Shown here piece by piece: positions 5,747 to 9,192 of a stretch of DNA of 9,192 nucleotides. Each line of letters starts with the position of its first letter. The first letter of the stretch is position 1. The DNA comes from Candidatus Omnitrophota bacterium. Lineage in GTDB: Bacteria; Omnitrophota; Gorgyraeia; JAHIPI01. Location of the stretch: assembly GCA_030616695.1 (NCBI GenBank), contig JAUWWU010000023.1:1-9192 (forward strand), read 5' to 3'. The notes below the pieces were generated by a model, which was not told the DNA's origin, did not search any database, and saw only the letters and a program-made list of their open reading frames with translations. The translations under genes were made by a program, and so were the position numbers.

Positions 5747-6441
5747 TAAAGGCCCCTCTAATAAAACATATTGAAGAACTAAGAAAACGCCTCATATACT
5801 CCGTCATCGCAATAATCCTTGCCAGCGCAGCATCATATATCTACAAAGAAGAAATACTCCTGCTTTTCGTAAGACACATAGAAAAGGCCGTATTCCTAAC
5901 GCCGCACGAAGCCTTTATTTCATATCTTAAGCTATCCCTGATATGTGGAATACTTGCCGCCTCGCCATTTCTCATATATCAATTATGGGCATTTGTGTGG
6001 TCATCCTTCAGGCCCGCCGAAAAAAAATACACGGCATTATACGGCGCGTTCAGCCTCATTCTTTTTTTAACAGGGGCCGCTTTCGGATATTTTCTCGGCC
6101 TGCCGGTAGCTGTAGATTTTCTTTTGGGGTTTGCAAGCGACCGGCTTCTGCCCATGATATCCATAGGCAATTATATAACCTTTTGCGGCATATTGATCTT
6201 ACTCTTTGCCCTATTATTCCAGGAGCCGTTAATAATCTTCTTCCTGGCCGACGTCGGTATTATCGCGCCGCGGCAACTCGCTGCCAAGAGGCGGTATATT
6301 ATAGTAGCGCTGTTCATCGTAGCGGCAATATTGAGCCCGCCTGATATATTTACGCAGTTTTTAATAGCCGTTCCTTTATACCTTTTATTTGAATTCAGTA
6401 TCCTATTGGCGAAATTTGCCAAAAGAGCGAAAAATTATTAG
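5743..6441 (+). CDS. tatC: Twin-arginine translocase subunit TatC
   Basis: TatC is the receptor that recognises the twin-arginine signal peptide. The 232-residue protein has six predicted helices (about 16-34, 62-84, 97-128, 143-170, 185-199, 203-223). The N-terminal HIEELRKRL (9-17), E93 after the second helix (in RPAEKKY), PPD (199-201) with Q205, P211, and E217 near the end are TatC landmarks. The usual F-E-x-P in helix 4 reads FQEP (159-162), so the membrane Glu is Gln and a Glu follows it. The start overlaps the tatA stop by 4 bases. No ribosome site is needed beyond the coupled one. The nearest candidate substrate is the radical SAM protein at 18-1199. Confidence 0.95.
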   Translation: MIKAPLIKHIEELRKRLIYSVIAIILASAASYIYKEEILLLFVRHIEKAVFLTPHEAFISYLKLSLICGILAASPFLIYQLWAFVWSSFRPAEKKYTALYGAFSLILFLTGAAFGYFLGLPVAVDFLLGFASDRLLPMISIGNYITFCGILILLFALLFQEPLIIFFLADVGIIAPRQLAAKRRYIIVALFIVAAILSPPDIFTQFLIAVPLYLLFEFSILLAKFAKRAKNY

Positions 6442-6458
6442 AATATTTCGCCATATCA

Positions 6459-6467
6459 TGATATAAT
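6459..6467 (+). promoter_or_regulatory. Extended -10 promoter for the HD-GYP gene
   Basis: TG (6459-6460), one base, then a perfect TATAAT (6462-6467) form an extended -10. The -35 region is weak: TTAGAA (6438-6443) at 18-bp spacing. The predicted transcript start is about A6475, only 2 bases before ATG 6477. No Shine-Dalgarno sequence lies between. Confidence 0.65.
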
Positions 6468-6476
6468 TTTACCCAT

Positions 6477-7403
6477 ATGCGGTTTAGATGGTCTATCGAT
6501 CTTAAATTAATAATATTCTTTTTGATCAGCCTGGGAAGCCTGGTAATATTTTATTATGTCGAAGATAAGGCGGCATTTATAAATTTCTTCTTCATACCGA
6601 CGCTTCTTGCGGGCTATTTCTATACCACGAAAGGCAGCGCCATAACGGCGATAACCTCAATACTATTTGTGTGCATAGTCGCTTTCATGAGTTTTGAGGA
6701 CTATATCGGATTTATCAGGCAGGAGGTGCTGTTGTGGGGCTGCTTTCTTATAGTCTCGGGTTATGTCATAGGGGCGTTGACGGAACGGATAAATGCCGCA
6801 CACCTTGCCACCATCGCCACCCTTGCGCTTGCCATGGAATCCAGGGACGCTTATACCTACGGCCATTCCTCGCGTGTCGCGGAAGTAGCGGTGCGCATTG
6901 CCAGAAAACTCAAGCTGCCGAGATATCAGCAAAGGACCATAAGAATAGCCGGCATGCTGCACGATATCGGTAAATTCGGGGTGAGGGAGGAGATATTAAG
7001 AAAAAAGGGGCCCTTGACAGAGGCCGAATACGACCATGTGCGGCAGCATCCGTTCATAGGGACAAGCATCCTAAGCCCGATCCGGCTCCTTAAGGACACG
7101 ATACCGTATATCTACTATCACCACGAGCATGTTGACGGTAAAGGATACCTTCATAAAACAGGTTTTGAAATCCCTCTCGGCGCGCGGATCCTTGCCGTAG
7201 CCGACGCATATGACGCGATGACGACCAACCGGCCTTACAGAAAAGCGCTTTCCAGGGAAAGGATCCTGGAAATATTTAAAATGGAAAGCGGAAAACAATT
7301 TGACCAAAAGCTAGTAAAGGCGCTTCTCGAAATAACAGATGACCTCAAAACGGATATAAGCCCGCCCGAACCAAGGGGCATGAAGGCGAAAATATCGCTA
7401 TAG
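6477..7403 (+). CDS. Membrane-bound HD-GYP c-di-GMP phosphodiesterase
   Basis: HD-GYP proteins hydrolyse cyclic di-GMP at a metal centre. The first 105 residues hold about four hydrophobic helices with no recognised sensor. Residues about 110-290 form the HD-GYP domain: H130, the HD pair H162-D163 in LHDIGK, H191, the HH pair 215-216, D220 in DGKGY and D243 in VADAYDAM are all present, as is the RPYR segment (252-255). The GYP signature itself reads GYL (223-225). Metal ligands appear complete, so activity is likely. ATG 6477 is the first start and places the first helix properly, but it has no ribosome site and the promoter lies just ahead. The product would lower c-di-GMP near the two PilZ receptors encoded either side. 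Confidence 0.9.
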   Translation: MRFRWSIDLKLIIFFLISLGSLVIFYYVEDKAAFINFFFIPTLLAGYFYTTKGSAITAITSILFVCIVAFMSFEDYIGFIRQEVLLWGCFLIVSGYVIGALTERINAAHLATIATLALAMESRDAYTYGHSSRVAEVAVRIARKLKLPRYQQRTIRIAGMLHDIGKFGVREEILRKKGPLTEAEYDHVRQHPFIGTSILSPIRLLKDTIPYIYYHHEHVDGKGYLHKTGFEIPLGARILAVADAYDAMTTNRPYRKALSRERILEIFKMESGKQFDQKLVKALLEITDDLKTDISPPEPRGMKAKISL

Positions 7404-7422
7404 CACCTATAACCGGGAGTAA

Positions 7423-7887
7423 ATGATGCTGACAGAAAAAATAGACGCGGACCTTAAGGCGGCGATAAAAAACAGAGACACCACGCGCATGTCTGTCCTC
7501 AGGCTATTGAAGACTGCCATAAACAACAGGATGATAGAGAAGAATGTCAACGAACTTAAAGACGACGGCGTAATCGCCCTGATACGAAAAGACATCAAGC
7601 GCCACCAGGATTCGATAGAGCAGTTCAGGAAGGGAAACAGGGAAGATTTAGCTAAAAAAGAGGAGGCGGAACTAGAGATCCTCAAGTCCTATTTACCAAA
7701 AGAGGCCTCGCCCGAGGAGATAAAAGAGGCGGTGAAAAAGATCATCGAAGAAATCAGGGCCGGCGGAAAAAAGGACTTCGGTAAAGTCATGAAAGCGGCG
7801 ATGGAAAAATTTAAAGGGGCCTGTGACGGCAAAACGCTCAGCTCTATCGTAAATGAACTGCTAAGCGGCCCGGGACAGGCACAATAA
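7423..7887 (+). CDS. yqeY: YqeY / GatB-YqeY domain protein
   Basis: This 154-residue, highly charged protein matches the YqeY family (PF09424), whose fold resembles the tail domain of GatB in tRNA-dependent amidotransferases. Visible features are the N-terminal DLKAAIKNRD and SVLRLLKTAINN helices, the KDIKRHQDSIEQF segment, the ExELEILKSYLP block (about 80-92), and the family hallmark DFGKVMKAAM (about 117-126). The role is not well established; linkage to tRNA or ribosome-related genes is common. Two adjacent ATGs (7423, 7426) exist. GGGAG at 7415-7419 is better spaced for the second, giving 153 residues. It follows the HD-GYP gene by 19 bases and is probably cotranscribed with it. Confidence 0.92.
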   Translation: MMLTEKIDADLKAAIKNRDTTRMSVLRLLKTAINNRMIEKNVNELKDDGVIALIRKDIKRHQDSIEQFRKGNREDLAKKEEAELEILKSYLPKEASPEEIKEAVKKIIEEIRAGGKKDFGKVMKAAMEKFKGACDGKTLSSIVNELLSGPGQAQ

Positions 7888-7898
7888 CCAGATATAGG

Positions 7899-7927
7899 TT
7901 GATTTCCGGCGCTAATTAGTATATACT
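7899..7927 (+). promoter_or_regulatory. Sigma70-type promoter for the small exported protein
   Basis: TTGATT (7899-7904) and TATACT (7922-7927) have 17-base spacing. The expected start is A7934. The leader holds GGGAGGTG (7943-7950) before ATG 7956. The -10 and following bases resemble the promoter at 3533. Confidence 0.7.
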
Positions 7928-7955
7928 TGACCGATAAATATAGGGAGGTGGAAAT

Positions 7956-8282
7956 ATGAAGAGGTTTCTCGCATTGTCAATAACAGCGATATTTATGCTC
8001 GGTGTCCTTTTTCCGATATCTCGCACAAGCGAGGGTAAATCGGCTTTTGTCCAGCAAATAAAGAAAATATTCCATTTTTCAAGCGGCAGCACCGGCAAAG
8101 CGCCTAAAGCCAAAAAACGCTCCGTGCTACGCGGCGAAGGGGGATCGGCGCTATTTCAAGAAATAAGGAATGTATTCCATTATTTCCCCGAGGATACGAA
8201 AAGGCCAAAATCAAAAAAATATCCGCCTAGGCTTGATAGGATCCTTCAAAAAGAGCTGCGATATCCGGCCGAAGAAAAGTAA
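7956..8282 (+). CDS. Small exported basic protein with two 35-residue repeats
   Basis: This 108-residue protein begins MKRFLALS, a Sec-type signal peptide with a hydrophobic core (about 4-20) and cleavage probably near residues 22-26. The rest is two copies of one unit, offset by 35 residues: GKSAFVQQIKKIFHFSS (27-43) and GGSALFQEIRNVFHYFP (62-78). Each is followed by a T-x-PKxKK stretch (46-54 and 81-88). Each unit looks like a short amphipathic helix ending in FH-aromatic, then a basic linker. The matching DNA is also similar, so the duplication seems fairly recent. I do not recognise the family. It has its own promoter and a strong GGGAGGTG ribosome site. The charge suggests binding to an acidic surface such as envelope polymer, nucleic acid or a partner protein. 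Confidence 0.75.
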   Translation: MKRFLALSITAIFMLGVLFPISRTSEGKSAFVQQIKKIFHFSSGSTGKAPKAKKRSVLRGEGGSALFQEIRNVFHYFPEDTKRPKSKKYPPRLDRILQKELRYPAEEK

Positions 8283-8364
8283 ACCAGCACAATAAAAAAT
8301 CCATATGATATGTTCGCATAGGGAAGAGATAGGCCAGGGGGTGTGTATTTTTAAAAAATAAAAA

Positions 8365-9081
8365 ATGAAGATCAGGATAAGAGAGGCGAATAAAATCAGC
8401 ATAATGGACATAGAGGGCAGCATAAATATAAATTCGTCTGAGATAATCGAGGCCGTCGGGTGGCTGGTAAAAAGCAGAAAAAGGGATATCCTGCTGAATT
8501 TTGATAAAGTAAATATGCTCGATTATAGCGGTATCTCTATCCTGGCCATCGCCTATAAAAACGTGATGAACCACGATGGAAAGATGAAATTCTGCAACGT
8601 CTCTCTGCATATAGAAGAGCTCTTTAAGCTTGTCAGGCTCGATTCCATATTCGAGATATACAGGGATGAACGAATAGCCTTAAAGACATTCCACTATGAG
8701 TCTGCAATAGACAAAAAACTGCTTAGAAGACGCTTTAAAAGGCTGGATGTCCATATCGATATTAAATTCCAGGCCCAGGAAAGCCCTAAGGATATGAAAA
8801 ATATCTGGCGTGGCGGCAGGGTCCTCGATCTAAGCGGCGACGGGCTCTTTCTTTATACAAAAAAAGTGCCGCCTATAGGAAAAAAAGTGGCATTGAAGAT
8901 CACCTTGCGCGGCGGTCGGCCTTTTGAAGCGGAAGGTACTGTTATATGGATCGCGGATAAAAGCCTTCAGCCGCAGTCATATCCCGGAATGGGAATTCAG
9001 TTTAAAAAAATAAACAAGCGGGACCAGGATAAACTCCTCACATTTATAAACGAACATCTGGTGCACCGCAGCGCGGAATAA
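8365..9081 (+). CDS. STAS-PilZ fusion protein, c-di-GMP-responsive regulator candidate
   Basis: The 238-residue protein joins two signalling domains. Residues 1-110 form a STAS (anti-sigma-factor antagonist-like) domain. Its DYSG (53-56) sits where SpoIIAA-type proteins have the phosphorylated Ser, so S55 is the likely site. Residues about 119-235 form a PilZ domain with RxxxR at R122/R126 (RRFKR) and DxSxxG as DLSGDG (155-160), both needed to bind c-di-GMP. The combination suggests that c-di-GMP binding and a serine kinase/phosphatase pair act on one output, perhaps an anti-sigma factor. No such partner is in the window. The ATG at 8365 is the first possible start after an in-frame TAA, but it lies in an A-rich stretch with no ribosome site at normal spacing. 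The nearest, GGGGGTG, is about 22 bases away. Confidence 0.9.
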   Translation: MKIRIREANKISIMDIEGSININSSEIIEAVGWLVKSRKRDILLNFDKVNMLDYSGISILAIAYKNVMNHDGKMKFCNVSLHIEELFKLVRLDSIFEIYRDERIALKTFHYESAIDKKLLRRRFKRLDVHIDIKFQAQESPKDMKNIWRGGRVLDLSGDGLFLYTKKVPPIGKKVALKITLRGGRPFEAEGTVIWIADKSLQPQSYPGMGIQFKKINKRDQDKLLTFINEHLVHRSAE

Positions 9082-9093
9082 AACTTACGGTAA

Positions 9094-9164
9094 GGAGCTA
9101 TATATGGAGGAAAAAAAGCAACGGGTAATTGAAATAATGATCATAGAAAAAAGTAGGTAGCTCC
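9094..9164 (+). promoter_or_regulatory. Inverted repeat pairing a ribosome site with a stop-codon region
   Basis: GGAGCTA (9094-9100) is perfectly complementary to TAGCTCC (9158-9164). The left arm contains the Shine-Dalgarno core of the ORF at 9104. The right arm begins with that ORF's TAG stop codon. Pairing would hide the ribosome site, and a ribosome terminating at 9158 would open it. Confidence 0.45.
9104..9160 (+). CDS. 18-residue ORF, possible leader peptide
   Basis: ATG at 9104 has AAGGAG (9092-9097) at ideal spacing and encodes MEEKKQRVIEIMIIEKSR before TAG at 9158. No domain can be recognised in so short a peptide. The good ribosome site argues that it is translated. It lies 22 bases after the STAS-PilZ gene and 6 bases ahead of the next start, in the same frame. 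It may be a leader peptide for the downstream gene, the shortened start of a broken gene, or a small protein in its own right. Confidence 0.45.
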   Translation: MEEKKQRVIEIMIIEKSR

Positions 9165-9166
9165 GC

Positions 9167-9192
9167 TTGCCTTTTGAAACAGAGGTAAAATA
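9167..9192 (+). CDS. Start of a protein cut by the window edge, possibly CYTH-like
   Basis: TTG at 9167 opens a frame that runs to the window end, reading MPFETEVK. A short start with FExEvK resembles the ExExK signature opening CYTH-fold proteins (class IV adenylate cyclase / thiamine triphosphatase), where those acids bind metal and the Lys binds phosphate. TTG is the only start after the in-frame TAG at 9158, and the possible ribosome site AAGTAGG is weak. Eight residues cannot settle the family. Confidence 0.35.

Overview
The window is a bacterial chromosome fragment with moderate GC, and every supported gene lies on the + strand. Purine-rich Shine-Dalgarno sites, sigma70-type promoters, a Tat translocase, a lipoprotein and c-di-GMP proteins point to a Gram-negative-type bacterium. 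Gene style (frequent AGG/ATA codons, small Lys-rich proteins, PilZ and HD-GYP genes among housekeeping genes) resembles uncultured lineages such as Candidatus Omnitrophota. That placement is an impression, not a demonstration.

Layout. (a) 1-3513: the tail of an upstream ORF, a radical SAM enzyme of the AmmeMemoRadiSam type carrying a twin-arginine signal, then a large membrane protein with a spermidine-synthase-like methyltransferase fold between two membrane domains. (b) 3510-4320: a strong promoter, a stand-alone PilZ c-di-GMP receptor and a BamE/OmlA-like lipoprotein. (c) 4321-4532: a structured intergenic region with two 39-bp direct repeats, a long palindrome between them and two mutually exclusive GC hairpins next to the following gene. 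(d) 4533-6441: a compact run of a small two-helix membrane protein, panD, def, tatA (53 aa) and tatC, with overlaps at panD/def and tatA/tatC. (e) 6459-7887: an extended -10 promoter placed so close to its gene that the mRNA should be leaderless, a membrane HD-GYP phosphodiesterase, and a YqeY/GatB-like protein. (f) 7899-9081: another promoter, a small exported protein built from two 35-residue repeats, and a STAS-PilZ fusion. (g) 9094-9192: an 18-codon ORF whose ribosome site can be sequestered by an inverted repeat over its own stop codon, followed by the first codons of what may be a CYTH/class IV adenylate cyclase-like protein.

Two themes link the genes. The first is protein export: TatA and TatC sit about 4.4 kb from a gene whose product carries a textbook Tat motif. 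The second is c-di-GMP signalling: two PilZ receptors and one HD-GYP hydrolase lie within 5.5 kb. PanD (beta-alanine for pantothenate and CoA) and peptide deformylase are ordinary housekeeping functions placed in the Tat operon. No rRNA, tRNA, CRISPR array, insertion sequence or phage gene is visible.
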